A stretch of 61,367 nt of DNA from contig VBOZ01000028.1 in assembly GCA_005893305.1 (NCBI GenBank), positions 1 through 61,367 of the forward strand, written 5' to 3'. The notes under the pieces are model-generated. The model was not told the DNA's origin and ran no database searches. It was given only the letters and a program-made list of their open reading frames with translations. Positions 26,933-36,546 of the stretch are shown piece by piece (position 1 is the first letter of the stretch; every line of letters begins with the position of its first letter). This DNA comes from Candidatus Eisenbacteria bacterium (lineage in GTDB: Bacteria > Eisenbacteria > RBG-16-71-46 > SZUA-252). A program made the position numbers and the translations under genes.

Positions 26933-29057
26933 GGCTCAGCTCCGCGAAGGCCGCGAGGATCTTCTTCACCCCCGCGCGCCGGAATTGGACCGTCAGCTTG
27001 GCGCGCTCCCCCATCCCCTCGCACGCCACCACGACCCCCTCGCCGAATTGCGGGTGGAGGACGCGTACGCCGACCGGGCTCGGGACATTTCTGGACGGCG
27101 ATGAAGCCGGGCGCCGGATCGTGCGCGGGCGCGGCGCGCCCCAAGGGTCCGCCTGGTCGATCACGACGCAGTCCGTCGGGATCTCGCTGACGAAGCGCGA
27201 CATGCCGCCCCCGGAAGCGTTCCAGGCGCGACGGTAGGTCGCGTGGAGCAGCCTCACCTCCGACTGGGCTCTCGTGAGCGCGACGTAGAAGAGCCGCCGC
27301 TCCTCCTCCAGCTGCTTCGGATCCTCCAGCGAGGAGGCGTGCGGCAGGAGCCCCTCCTCCAGGCCGACCAAGAGGACGACGGGGAACTCGAGTCCCTTGG
27401 CCGCGTGGATCGTCATGATGTTCACGGTGTCGTCGGCGTCGTTCCAGAGGTCGACGTCGGTCAGGAGCGATACCTCGGCCAGGAACCCGTCCAGGGTGGG
27501 TTCCTCGGCTCGGCGGGCGTAGGCCTCGGCGCCGGCGATCAGCTCCTCGACGTTCTCGATCCGCTCCGCGGCCTCGGAGGGATTCTCCTCCAGGAGATAT
27601 TCGCGGAACCGGACCTTGGCCAGGAGCTCGGCCACGCAGACCGCGGGCGGCAGCGCGGTCAGATCGCGGAGCGACTCGAGGAACGCGCCCGCCTCGCGAA
27701 GCTTCTTTGCGGAAGCCGCGCCGGTTACGGCGGCGAGCTCGGAGTGGCCGATCGCCTCCGGCACCGAGAGCCCGCGCTCCTCCATGAAATCGCGAAGCCG
27801 GTCGAGCGTCGTCTTTCCGATTCCTCGCGGGGGCACGTTCAGGATCCGGAACCATGAGATCGAGTCGCGAGGCTGGACGAGGGCACGCAGGTAGGCGAGC
27901 ACGTCCTTCACCTCGCGGCGCTCGTAGAACGAGATCCCGCCGGTCAGCTGATAAGGAATCGCGGAGCGGCGAAGCGCGTTCTCCACCGCGCGCGACTGAG
28001 CGTTCGTGCGGTAGAGGACGACGAAGTCCCGATTCGATCGCCCCTGCCTCCTCCGGGCTTCCAGAAGGATCGAGACGACCTTCTCACCCTCGGCCTCCTC
28101 GTCGGGCAGCACGTGCAGGGTGAGCGGCTCCCCCACGACATTCTCGGTCCAGAGCTCCTTCTCCTTCCGCCCGGCGTTGTTCCGGACCACGCCGTTCGCC
28201 GCGCGGAGGATCGTCTGGGTCGAGCGGTAGTTCTGCGTGAGGCGAAGGACGGTCGCCTCCGGGTATCGCTTCTCGAACGAGAGGATGTTCTCGACGCTCG
28301 CCCCCCGCCAGCCGTAGATCGACTGGTCGTCGTCCCCCACGACCGTGAGATTTCGGTGCACGCGGCAGAGGCGCTCGATCAGCTCGAATTGAATCGCGTT
28401 CGTGTCCTGGTATTCGTCCACGAGCACGTGACGGAAGCGCTCCGCGTACATCCGGTGAACGCTCTCGTCCAGATCGAAGAGCCGGACCGTGTAGAGGAGC
28501 AGGTCGTCGAAGTCCATCGCGGCCCGGTCCCTTAACCCCTTCGCGTAGCGCGTGTAGATCGGGGCCAAGCGCCGGTCGATCGGTCCACGCGCCTCGGCCT
28601 CGAACGTCTCGGGCGTGATCCCTTCGTTCTTCAACCGAGAGATCCTGGATCCCGCCGCGGCGGGCGTGAGCGCGCGGTCCTCGCCGCCCGTCTCGCGGAG
28701 CAGCTCGCGGAGAAGGGAGCGCTGGTCGTCGGTGTCGTAGATGACGAACCCGCGGGGGTAGCCGAGCGCTTCGGCGTGGCGCCGAAGAATGCGGACGCAG
28801 GTCGCGTGGAAGGTGCCGAGCCAGACGCGGAGGTCTTCCCCTCCGAGCAGCGATTCGACGCGGCCGCGCATCTCGCGCGCCGCCTTGTTCGTGAACGTGA
28901 AGGCGAGGATCGCCCCCTCGGGCACGCCCCGTTCGCGGACCAGGTGCGCGATCCTCCCCGTCAGGACACGGGTTTTCCCGCTCCCGGCGCCCGCGAGGAT
29001 GAGCAGGGGGCCCCCGGGATGCTCCACGGCCTGGCGTTGAACCGAGTTCAGATCCAC
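26922..29057 (-). CDS. pcrA: UvrD/PcrA-type DNA helicase
   Basis: 711 residues, SF1A 3'-5' helicase for repair and removal of RNA polymerase or recombination intermediates. Motifs in order: I AGAGSGKT, II DEYQDT, III VVGDDDQSIYGWRGA, IV QNYRST, V TIHAAKGLEFPVV, VI VALTRAQSEV. The C-terminus (GVRVLHPQFGEGVVV) is the Tudor-like domain typical of PcrA. The start is GTG, seven bases after tamB, and the conserved NSVQRQAVEHPGGPLLILAG follows at once. Confidence 0.95.
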   Translation of the reverse strand: MDLNSVQRQAVEHPGGPLLILAGAGSGKTRVLTGRIAHLVRERGVPEGAILAFTFTNKAAREMRGRVESLLGGEDLRVWLGTFHATCVRILRRHAEALGYPRGFVIYDTDDQRSLLRELLRETGGEDRALTPAAAGSRISRLKNEGITPETFEAEARGPIDRRLAPIYTRYAKGLRDRAAMDFDDLLLYTVRLFDLDESVHRMYAERFRHVLVDEYQDTNAIQFELIERLCRVHRNLTVVGDDDQSIYGWRGASVENILSFEKRYPEATVLRLTQNYRSTQTILRAANGVVRNNAGRKEKELWTENVVGEPLTLHVLPDEEAEGEKVVSILLEARRRQGRSNRDFVVLYRTNAQSRAVENALRRSAIPYQLTGGISFYERREVKDVLAYLRALVQPRDSISWFRILNVPPRGIGKTTLDRLRDFMEERGLSVPEAIGHSELAAVTGAASAKKLREAGAFLESLRDLTALPPAVCVAELLAKVRFREYLLEENPSEAAERIENVEELIAGAEAYARRAEEPTLDGFLAEVSLLTDVDLWNDADDTVNIMTIHAAKGLEFPVVLLVGLEEGLLPHASSLEDPKQLEEERRLFYVALTRAQSEVRLLHATYRRAWNASGGGMSRFVSEIPTDCVVIDQADPWGAPRPRTIRRPASSPSRNVPSPVGVRVLHPQFGEGVVVACEGMGERAKLTVQFRRAGVKKILAAFAELSHAD

Positions 29058-29064
29058 GGGGATC

Positions 29065-32000
29065 TCAGTACTCCAAGCGAACCTTGAGGTCGAGGTTGTA
29101 CTCCTGGGTCGGCAAATGACTTGGTGTGGTCTGCCGCCGGATCTGTTGTCCCTTCAGGAGGAGAAAGCGCGTGACGCGGTAATCGGCGTTGATCTGCTCT
29201 TCTCCGGCTCCCGAGAAGTCGCGAGAGTACTTGAGATAGAAGTCGGGGGTCACGTATTTTCCGACCCCCACCAGGCTGATCGGCGAGGCCCCCGATTGGC
29301 TCGCGCTCGGTGCGTTCGCTCCCGAGCGAAGATCGATCGTATCGATGAATCCGCTGCCGCTCAGCCAGTGCTCCACGTTCTGGAAGAGGTAATTCGAGAT
29401 CGGCAGCGTGACTCCCGTGACATCCTGCGCGCCGCCTGCCCCGGTGGCCGAGACGTCGATACCGGCCGTCGGGGCGAACTGCCCGAGCGCGAGCCCCTTC
29501 CACAGAGCGTCCGGGGGCGTGCCCGCGTCGTCGTACACCCTCACCTTGAGCCGCGAGACGCGATCCGACAGGGAGAGGTAGACGGTGCGGGTTCCGGTCG
29601 CCGCGGGGAGGGTCGTTTCGGCCGTGATGCTGACCTCGGGATCGATCCGGTCCGGGCTGTTGAAATTGATCAACCCTTGGAGGTTCCGGAATTGCCGGGT
29701 CATGACGTAGTACTTCCCGCCCCGCACATTGAGGACGCCGAGCGCTAGGTCGCCGCTGCCTTCGTTCTTGAAGATGAGGTTCCCGTCGCTCTGTACCTCC
29801 ACCTCGGCGTCCAGAGTCCGGTAGAAGACGTTTCCCGGGATGTCGACGCTGATGTTGTAGAGATAGGGGAGCGGCTCGCCCGGCTCTCCGGGCGGGCGCG
29901 ACAGATCGAGCGTGAGCTCACCCTTCGAGATGACCGCGTGGCCGGTGATCCACGGGGTCGGCGCCCCATCGGGATTCCTCGCGTTCGCGATGTTGAACTC
30001 GCCGGTGAGACGGAACAGGTAGCTCTCCCGGTCGGTCGTCGTGAAGTCGGTCGCCTTGATCTTGAACGCGTACTCCCCGCGCGGCCCGATGGCCGGTGGC
30101 TCGAAGGGCGGGGGGGCCGCGGTCGGCCATTTCCACCATCCGGTCAGGGTCAGCTTTCCGCGCTTCCCTTGCCGCGCCGACGCCTTTGTCACGTTGAGGC
30201 GCTCCTGGTCGAACGTGCCCTCCATCGCGACGCCTTCCAAGATCTCGTCCCTTCCCGCCCAGCGGAGCTTTCCGTCCGCGATCTTCAGGCTTCCCGTCAC
30301 ATTCGGTTTCCGCGTCGTGCCTCCGATCTCGGCTGACGCCGCAAGACGGCCGCTGCTCGACGCGATCTCCGGGAAGATGATCGGCAAGATCGACAGATCG
30401 CCGTCCGGCACGTTGATCGATACGGCGAGCGGCGCGCTGTCCAAGAGCCGGTTCTCGGCGTAGAGCGAGAGATCCACGGGAATCTCGCCTCGAATCTGCG
30501 AGATCGACCCTCCCTGGCGAAGATCGAAACGATCGATGCGGAGCCGGCGGTCTTTGTAAGCGAGGTTGAGGCCGACGATCTCCCCCTCCACGCCGCGGAA
30601 TCCGATCCTGGGTGCGCGGCCCTCGAGCTCGAATTTCGGGTCCGCCGCGGTGCCTGAAACCCGGAGGCTCGCGGACGCGCGGCCCTCGAGGGTGCGAAGC
30701 TTCGAGGCTGCCGGCGCTACGAGGCCGAGATCGAGCTCGTCCGCCGTCGCCGAGAGCGCGAGCGCGGCGCGCGATGCCCAGGTGCGGTCTCCCTTGTCGA
30801 GCGCGCGCCACCACGATTCGAGCGTCAGCTGGGGACGGATCGATCCTTCGACCCTCACGCGGCTCTCGCCGGCGCGCCATTCGGCCTTCGACACCGTGAG
30901 CACGCCGGGAACGTAATCGAGGTCCAGAAGAAGGCTGTCACCCGCGATGCCGCCCAGGACCGGGCGCTCCACCCCGACCCGCACGGAGAGGTCGGGATCC
31001 GCGATCGCTCCCGACGCGAGGAACTCCGCCCGGGCGATGCCGGCCATCGGACGGCGGCCCAGCTCCATCCCCGGGATCAGGCCCAGATCCAGACCTTGGA
31101 GCCTTCCCCGCGCGTCGAGCGTCTGCTTCGCGGGATTCCAGTCGATGTCCGCCTGGAGCGTTCCCGGATCGAGATCCAGGAGGACGTCCGCGATCCGCAC
31201 GCGGTCGCCGAGCGACGATACCTGAGCCACGCCGCGGCTCTTGATCCGGTGCTCCCCGGCCTGGAGCGCGAGAGAATCGAGTCGGGCCCGAACGCCATCC
31301 GGAGCGAACGTCACGACGCCGCCGAGCGTGAGTACCGTGTCGCCGAGCGCCTGGCGCCAGCGCGAGATCGTGAGCGTTTTTCCGCCGGTCATCTTTGCTT
31401 CGAGATCGCCGAGCCTGCGTCCGCCGGCGGTCAATCCCTTCCCGCCGACCTCGGCGGTCAGATTGAGCGCGGGGAGGAGCGTCCCCTGGGCTTCGACCGT
31501 CATCGTGTCGCAGGCGAGACCGTTCTTGAGACTCGCCCGGAAGAGGCTTCCTTGGGCGGTGAACGTCGGCGCGGAGAGCGGGCCCGTGACTTGAGCGGTC
31601 ATCCGCCCGGAGCCCGAGAGCGCGTCCACCGGGTGGAGGAGCGGGGACAGCTCTTTGAGGTCGGCCAGCGTGCCGGTGAGCCGCGCGGAAAGCGCGCGAT
31701 CGGCCCCGAGGGTCCCGGTGACCGCGATGCGGCCGCCCGGAACGTCGACCCACCCGCTGTCGACGGCAACCGAGCCGTCTGGAGGCCTGTGAATGCGGGC
31801 GAATCCGCGCTGGATGGCGAGCCGTCCGAAGCGGCTCGGAGCGAGGGTCACTCCGAACGTCGCGTCGAGGACCGGCTTCGCGCGGTGCGCCTCGATGTGG
31901 GCCTCGCCCGTCAGGAGCCCCTGCGGCATTTCCTCCGGCGACTTCCACCACGGAATGAGCGCCGGATTCAAGTCGCGGAAGCCCATGTCGGCCACGACCA

Positions 32001-33033
32001 CGCCGCGTGTCTGGATCGTCGCGACGCCGGTGACCTCGGCGTTTCGCACCCGGAGACGCATCGCGGAGAGATTGACCACGCCCGGGCTCGACTTCGCGTC
32101 GAGCATGAGCGTGTCGACCGCCTCCCCCGCGTAGCGGCCCGAGAGCCGGGCGCGCGCCTCGCCCGCGCTGGGCGTGCCCGAGAACGAGATGGCCCCCCGA
32201 AGCGTCCCCTCGTAGCCGCGCAGCTGGAGCGTCCGGGAAAGCTCCTCCACGTGGAGCGGATGCAGGGAGAGCAATCCTGAGCGCACGCGCCCCGCCGCCA
32301 GATCCCAGCCCACTCGCGCCGTGACCCGCGACTTTCCGAGCGCGATCTCGAGGGGTGCTGCTTGCAGCGCGTCGCCGTCGGCGAGGATCGTGCCGCTCAT
32401 TTCGAGGCGGCCGGGGCGATTGGGGTTCTGGCTGGATCCATCCAAATCGCGGATCACGAGCTCGGAGCGTCCGCCTCCGACCCGGAGCGTCGCGTGGCCG
32501 TCGATCCCCCCGTACTGGATCTCCGCGCGATCGATCGAGAGACCGCCTTCCCGCACCGTGATCTCGACCCGCGTCTGGCGGTTGGATGGGGTCCCAGGCT
32601 TGCGGTGAGCGAACCGAGGCACCACGATCTCGCCGTTTCGATCGTGCACGAGGTCGATGCGCGGCGAGTCGATCACGACCTTCAAGTCGCGGGAGTGTCC
32701 GAACAGGAGGCCGACGAGGTCGTAGTCGACGCGCAGGGTCCGGGCGCCGGCCCAGGTAATCTCCCCGTTGGGCGTCCGGACGAGGAGCCTGGGATTCTCG
32801 ACGACCGCTCCGCGGAGAACCGTCCCGCGCACGCGGTCCGCGGTGAACCGCGTGGAGTCGGTGCCGACCGCTCGGTTGATCTCGGCCATGATGCGCCTCG
32901 AGAGACCGGGATTTCCCGACGCGAAGAGGCCCGCCACGAGCATGTACCCGAAGCAGAGCAAGATCGCGATCGAGAGCGCGGCCACCAGGAACGCCTGCAC
33001 CGATCGAGCCATTTTGTTGCGCTCTGGATTCAT
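29065..33033 (-). CDS. tamB: TamB-like translocation/assembly protein (DUF490)
   Basis: 1322 residues. One N-terminal membrane helix (about 11-33) anchors it in the inner membrane; the rest is a long beta-rich repeat region spanning the periplasm. The C-terminal DUF490 domain contains KGELTLDLSRP, VFYRTLDAEVEVQSDGNL, GGKYYVMTRQFRNLQG and the end motif LDLKVRLEY. TamB works with a BamA/TamA-type barrel in outer-membrane protein insertion and/or lipid transfer, and here the barrel gene is directly upstream with one base between stop and start. It is the second AsmA/TamB-superfamily gene in the window. Confidence 0.92.
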   Translation of the reverse strand: MNPERNKMARSVQAFLVAALSIAILLCFGYMLVAGLFASGNPGLSRRIMAEINRAVGTDSTRFTADRVRGTVLRGAVVENPRLLVRTPNGEITWAGARTLRVDYDLVGLLFGHSRDLKVVIDSPRIDLVHDRNGEIVVPRFAHRKPGTPSNRQTRVEITVREGGLSIDRAEIQYGGIDGHATLRVGGGRSELVIRDLDGSSQNPNRPGRLEMSGTILADGDALQAAPLEIALGKSRVTARVGWDLAAGRVRSGLLSLHPLHVEELSRTLQLRGYEGTLRGAISFSGTPSAGEARARLSGRYAGEAVDTLMLDAKSSPGVVNLSAMRLRVRNAEVTGVATIQTRGVVVADMGFRDLNPALIPWWKSPEEMPQGLLTGEAHIEAHRAKPVLDATFGVTLAPSRFGRLAIQRGFARIHRPPDGSVAVDSGWVDVPGGRIAVTGTLGADRALSARLTGTLADLKELSPLLHPVDALSGSGRMTAQVTGPLSAPTFTAQGSLFRASLKNGLACDTMTVEAQGTLLPALNLTAEVGGKGLTAGGRRLGDLEAKMTGGKTLTISRWRQALGDTVLTLGGVVTFAPDGVRARLDSLALQAGEHRIKSRGVAQVSSLGDRVRIADVLLDLDPGTLQADIDWNPAKQTLDARGRLQGLDLGLIPGMELGRRPMAGIARAEFLASGAIADPDLSVRVGVERPVLGGIAGDSLLLDLDYVPGVLTVSKAEWRAGESRVRVEGSIRPQLTLESWWRALDKGDRTWASRAALALSATADELDLGLVAPAASKLRTLEGRASASLRVSGTAADPKFELEGRAPRIGFRGVEGEIVGLNLAYKDRRLRIDRFDLRQGGSISQIRGEIPVDLSLYAENRLLDSAPLAVSINVPDGDLSILPIIFPEIASSSGRLAASAEIGGTTRKPNVTGSLKIADGKLRWAGRDEILEGVAMEGTFDQERLNVTKASARQGKRGKLTLTGWWKWPTAAPPPFEPPAIGPRGEYAFKIKATDFTTTDRESYLFRLTGEFNIANARNPDGAPTPWITGHAVISKGELTLDLSRPPGEPGEPLPYLYNISVDIPGNVFYRTLDAEVEVQSDGNLIFKNEGSGDLALGVLNVRGGKYYVMTRQFRNLQGLINFNSPDRIDPEVSITAETTLPAATGTRTVYLSLSDRVSRLKVRVYDDAGTPPDALWKGLALGQFAPTAGIDVSATGAGGAQDVTGVTLPISNYLFQNVEHWLSGSGFIDTIDLRSGANAPSASQSGASPISLVGVGKYVTPDFYLKYSRDFSGAGEEQINADYRVTRFLLLKGQQIRRQTTPSHLPTQEYNLDLKVRLEY

Positions 33034-33034
33034 C

Positions 33035-35044
33035 TCAGTAGGGATACCCCAGGCTGAAGTGGAACTCCCCGCGCCGCGCGCTCAGGTCGGGCTCGAACGG
33101 GGTTCGCGGGCTCCGGATCTTCCAGCCGTAGTCGAAGCGGATGGGGCCCACCGGCGTCCCGATCCGGACGCCCACCCCTCCACTGTACCGCATGTCGTTA
33201 TACCCCGCTCCGCCTCCGAAGCTGAGGATTCTTGTCAGTTTGATGTCCTCGGGACGCTCCCAGACGTTGCCCCCGTCGAAAAAGGCGGCCGCCGAGACGA
33301 TCCAGACGAGGGGAAACCGGAATTCCACCGAGCCGAGCATCAGGACCTGCCCGCCTCGGGCCTCGACATGGGACCCTTGGGCGTCGACGACTTCCCGGCT
33401 GCCGAGCTCGTTCTCGAGGTAGCCTCGGACCGTCGAGGCACCGCCCGTGCGGTAACGATCGTCGACCGGGATCTCGTCGAGCTCGCGCGGGGTGCCGAGG
33501 GTGGTGTCCGACGTCGCTCGCGAGCTCCACGGCTCGATAAAGCCACCCCGCACCCGCATCGCCAGGACCGCGCCGGCCTGAAGCGGGATGTATCCGGTCG
33601 CCTGCAGGCCCAGGTTGGCGAATCCCCCGGCCCCCGGCTTAGCGCCCGTCACAAACTCCACCTTTCCGAGCAGATCGTTTCCGCGTTTCGGATTGAAGAG
33701 GTCGGCCCGCGTGTCGCGCTCCGACGTGAACACGATCCGGTTCGTCGTGTAGCTCCTGCCCCCCGACGCGATGCTCACGCTGTCGCTGACCACGTGCCGG
33801 AGCTCGTAGGAGGTGTACGAGCGCGTGTCCTTGAGGAACGACGTGGCGAAGACGACCGAGCCGCCGTACGCCCGGAGCGGAGCCGGATCGGTCTTCTCGA
33901 TCACGGGCTGATCCTCGGTGTACGCGCCCACCGTCGTCTGCATCCGGAATCCCAGCGGCCAAGGATGGGTCAGCGCCACGTCCAAGCGGCGGTCGCCGAA
34001 TTTCGCGTGCACGGGATCGTGGAACACCCGAAACGGGAGCACGCGAAGGCCGAGGCGGCCGGTCGTAACGAAGCGCATCGACGACCGGAAGATGTTCCGT
34101 TGCCCCCACTGCCCCGTGAGCCGCAGCTGATCGACGGTCCCATAGCCGACCCCGGCGTCGATCCACCCCATCTTCTGCTCCCTCACCGCGACGATGACCT
34201 CGGCCCGATGGCTCGTGCTGTCCACGGGACCCAGCTCCATCTGCACATCGGTGTAAAGTCCGGAGTCGTAGATCCGCTGCTGGCTCAGGACAAGCTTCGA
34301 GCGGCGCACGGCGTCGCCGGGGTGAAGGAGCATCTCCCGCGTGACGAACGACGGCTTGGTCTTCTGCGTTCCCTCGACCTTGAATTGATCGACGAACACC
34401 CGCGGGCCCGGCTGCACGCGGTAGGAAACCGAGACGCGCTGGTCGTGGACCTCGAGGGAATCGATGACCCGCGCGAGCACGTAGCCGCGATCGGCGTACG
34501 CGTTGACAACCGAATCGCGGCTCGCCTGGACGATCGGCGGGTCGAGCGGCGACCCCGGCCGGAATCGGAGTATTTCTCGGAATTCGGCCTCCGGGAGCGG
34601 ACCGGTCCCCGCGACGCGGATGGTGTCCACCACCGCGCGGGGTCCCTCGGTCAGGTAGAAGTGGACATCCCACTTTCGCGTGGAGCTCCCCACGGGCCGG
34701 ATCGGAACGCTGTCGACGAGCGCTTCGAGGTAGCCATGGCGGCGATAGAACGCGGTCAGGGCCAGACGATCGGCCCGGATGAAATCGGAGCGCAGGGGAT
34801 TCTTCCGCCACGGCTTCCAGAAGGAGCTGCCGCGCGTGCGCAGGAGGTTCCGGAGCTCTTTCGTCTTGTAGGCGAGGTTGCCGTGGATTTCGACCTTGCG
34901 GACGACCCGCTCCACGTCGAGGTCCGAGCCGACCTGCGCTCGGAGGGGAGCGGGGAGGAGCGCAAGGAGGAGCGCGGCCAGAGCGCAGCGCCACGGCGCG
35001 AGACGGTGGTGGCTCCGCTCAGGCAATCCCCCGACCCGCCTCAA
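33035..35044 (-). CDS. BamA/TamA-family outer-membrane assembly protein
   Basis: 669 residues: signal peptide (ALAALLLALLPAPLRAQ), about three to four POTRA domains (first near VRKVEIHGNLAYKTKELRNL), then an Omp85 barrel with the loop-6 motif ASTVRGYLENELG and the final strand set GVGVRIGTPVGPIRFDYGW, ending in aromatic YPY. Length is shorter than E. coli BamA (about 800) and near TamA. Adjacent tamB suggests a TamA role, but the rseP-side location is where bamA normally lies, so it may serve as the main BAM barrel. The first codon is TTG; in-frame GTG and TTG codons a little downstream are alternatives. Confidence 0.9.
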   Translation of the reverse strand: MRRVGGLPERSHHRLAPWRCALAALLLALLPAPLRAQVGSDLDVERVVRKVEIHGNLAYKTKELRNLLRTRGSSFWKPWRKNPLRSDFIRADRLALTAFYRRHGYLEALVDSVPIRPVGSSTRKWDVHFYLTEGPRAVVDTIRVAGTGPLPEAEFREILRFRPGSPLDPPIVQASRDSVVNAYADRGYVLARVIDSLEVHDQRVSVSYRVQPGPRVFVDQFKVEGTQKTKPSFVTREMLLHPGDAVRRSKLVLSQQRIYDSGLYTDVQMELGPVDSTSHRAEVIVAVREQKMGWIDAGVGYGTVDQLRLTGQWGQRNIFRSSMRFVTTGRLGLRVLPFRVFHDPVHAKFGDRRLDVALTHPWPLGFRMQTTVGAYTEDQPVIEKTDPAPLRAYGGSVVFATSFLKDTRSYTSYELRHVVSDSVSIASGGRSYTTNRIVFTSERDTRADLFNPKRGNDLLGKVEFVTGAKPGAGGFANLGLQATGYIPLQAGAVLAMRVRGGFIEPWSSRATSDTTLGTPRELDEIPVDDRYRTGGASTVRGYLENELGSREVVDAQGSHVEARGGQVLMLGSVEFRFPLVWIVSAAAFFDGGNVWERPEDIKLTRILSFGGGAGYNDMRYSGGVGVRIGTPVGPIRFDYGWKIRSPRTPFEPDLSARRGEFHFSLGYPY

Positions 35045-35054
35045 TCGGCGAGGG

Positions 35055-36434
35055 TCAAGGCCCGGGAGCGGTGGCCGCCGTATCGGCCGGCGCCGTCGAC
35101 CGGAGCCGCTTGTCGATGTCGGCCTCGGCGCGCTTCCGTTGAGTCACGCGGCTCACGTCGTTGTAGAACGCGAACACCACGAGGCCGATCAGCACGAAGA
35201 GCCCGATCCGTTGGAAGAAATATTGCGTCTTGAGGGAGAGTGGTCTCCGCCGCACCGCCTCGATCAGCGCGAAGAGGATGTGCCCGCCGTCCAAGATCGG
35301 GATCGGAAGGAGGTTCATCACCATGAGGGCGAGGCTGATGAAAGAGGCGAACGTAATTAGCTGCTGGATTCCCCCGCGGGCCTGCTCGCGCGCCACCTGG
35401 GCGATCGCGATCGGCCCCGCGATCGAGCCGTGCAGCCGCACGGGGTCGGAGACAAAGCTCCAGAGCCCCGCGTAGATCTGTCCCGTGACCCAGAACGTCT
35501 GTTGGATCCCGAGGACGACCGCCTTCCCCGGCGGGAACGTCTGCCGGTACGTGAGCGCCTCCGGCGGCGAGACCCCGATCGTCCCCTCGGGCGATGTCTT
35601 CAGCGTCACGGTGAAGGTCCGATCGGCGCGGCGCACGGTCAGGGTCCGTACGGCGTCCGGCTTGCTCCGCAGCGTGGACGAGAGCTCCGACCAGATGCGA
35701 ATCGGCTTGCCGTCGACGCTCAGGATCTCGTCCCCTTCGCGGAGCCCGGCATCGTAGGCCGGGTACCCGATCAGCACTCTTCCGATCACGGTGCCCATGT
35801 CCCAATCGAGCCCGCTCATGATCGCCTCGACCTCGTGGCGCGGGGTCGAGAGCGTCACCTCCCGCCCTTCGCGTTCCACGACGAGCGGAACCGTTCCGGC
35901 GCCGGATTCCTTCGCGGCCGCTTCCGCGGCCACCGCGAGCGCGGAGAGTGTCCGCGCGGGGTGACCGGCCAGGTTCACGATCTGATCGTGCGGCCGGAGG
36001 CCGACGCGCCCGGCCACGGATCCGGCGTCCACTTTCGAGACGCGCGTCGCGAAATCACGCCCCTCGATCCCACCCAGGAACACGGCCACGGTGACGAGGA
36101 GCGCGAAGACGAGGTTCGCGATGGGGCCCGCGGCCGTGATGAGCGCCCGCGTCCACCAGGGCTTCGAGAGGAACTCGTCGGGTGCGCCCGACCGGTCCTC
36201 GGCCTCCGGGGTGTCGCCGGCCATGCGCACGAAGCCGCCAAGGGGGAGCAGGGAGAGCCGGTAGTCGGTGCCCCCGCGGGTGAACCCGACCACCCGGGGG
36301 CCCATTCCGATCGAGAAGGAGATCACCCGGACGCCGAGCCACTTCGCGACGAGGAAATGCCCCAGCTCATGGACCAGAACGAGGACGCCTAGGATCAACG
36401 CACCGTAAAGGGCGACGGGCAGGATTTCGGTCAT
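35055..36434 (-). CDS. rseP: RseP-type site-2 zinc metalloprotease
   Basis: 459 residues. The HExxH active site is in LVHELGHFLVAKWLG (about 22-36), the third zinc ligand in NLLPIPILDGGH, with two PDZ domains between (one near RVGLRPHDQIVNLAGHPA, one near PAYDAGLREGDEIL). It cleaves membrane proteins such as anti-sigma factors within the inner membrane. Shine-Dalgarno GAGGGA precedes the ATG. It heads the rseP-bamA-tamB-pcrA unit and has its own promoter. Confidence 0.96.
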   Translation of the reverse strand: MTEILPVALYGALILGVLVLVHELGHFLVAKWLGVRVISFSIGMGPRVVGFTRGGTDYRLSLLPLGGFVRMAGDTPEAEDRSGAPDEFLSKPWWTRALITAAGPIANLVFALLVTVAVFLGGIEGRDFATRVSKVDAGSVAGRVGLRPHDQIVNLAGHPARTLSALAVAAEAAAKESGAGTVPLVVEREGREVTLSTPRHEVEAIMSGLDWDMGTVIGRVLIGYPAYDAGLREGDEILSVDGKPIRIWSELSSTLRSKPDAVRTLTVRRADRTFTVTLKTSPEGTIGVSPPEALTYRQTFPPGKAVVLGIQQTFWVTGQIYAGLWSFVSDPVRLHGSIAGPIAIAQVAREQARGGIQQLITFASFISLALMVMNLLPIPILDGGHILFALIEAVRRRPLSLKTQYFFQRIGLFVLIGLVVFAFYNDVSRVTQRKRAEADIDKRLRSTAPADTAATAPGP

Positions 36435-36483
36435 TCTGGGGCTTCCCTCATGGAGTTAAGCGACGAGGCAGGGCCAGGAAACG

Positions 36484-36512
36484 ACTCTAACAGGTTGAAA
36501 TTATTGGGTCAA
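36484..36512 (-). promoter_or_regulatory. sigma-70 promoter for rseP-bamA-tamB unit
   Basis: Minus-strand TTGACC (36507-36512) and TAGAGT (36484-36489) with 17 bases between; transcription would start near 36477, some 43 bases before the rseP ATG. It fills the 112-base gap left of the glycosyltransferase block. Confidence 0.7.
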
Positions 36513-36516
36513 TCGA

Positions 36517-36530
36517 GCCGCCGGGGCGGC
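36517..36530. other. perfect GC palindrome beside the rseP -35 box
   Basis: GCCGCCGGGGCGGC is a perfect 14-base palindrome, 17 bases past the stop of the last glycosyltransferase gene reading leftwards and four bases before the -35 box. It could be the stem of a weak terminator, though no T run follows, or an operator; neither is shown. Confidence 0.35.
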
Positions 36531-36546
36531 AGGCTGCCGGGAGGTG

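Noticed and set aside
32768-35233. 821-codon open frame on the plus strand opposite bamA/tamB
   Set aside because: It is antisense to two clear genes, has Arg/Glu/His-rich low-complexity content, and no motif; typical of GC-rich shadow frames.
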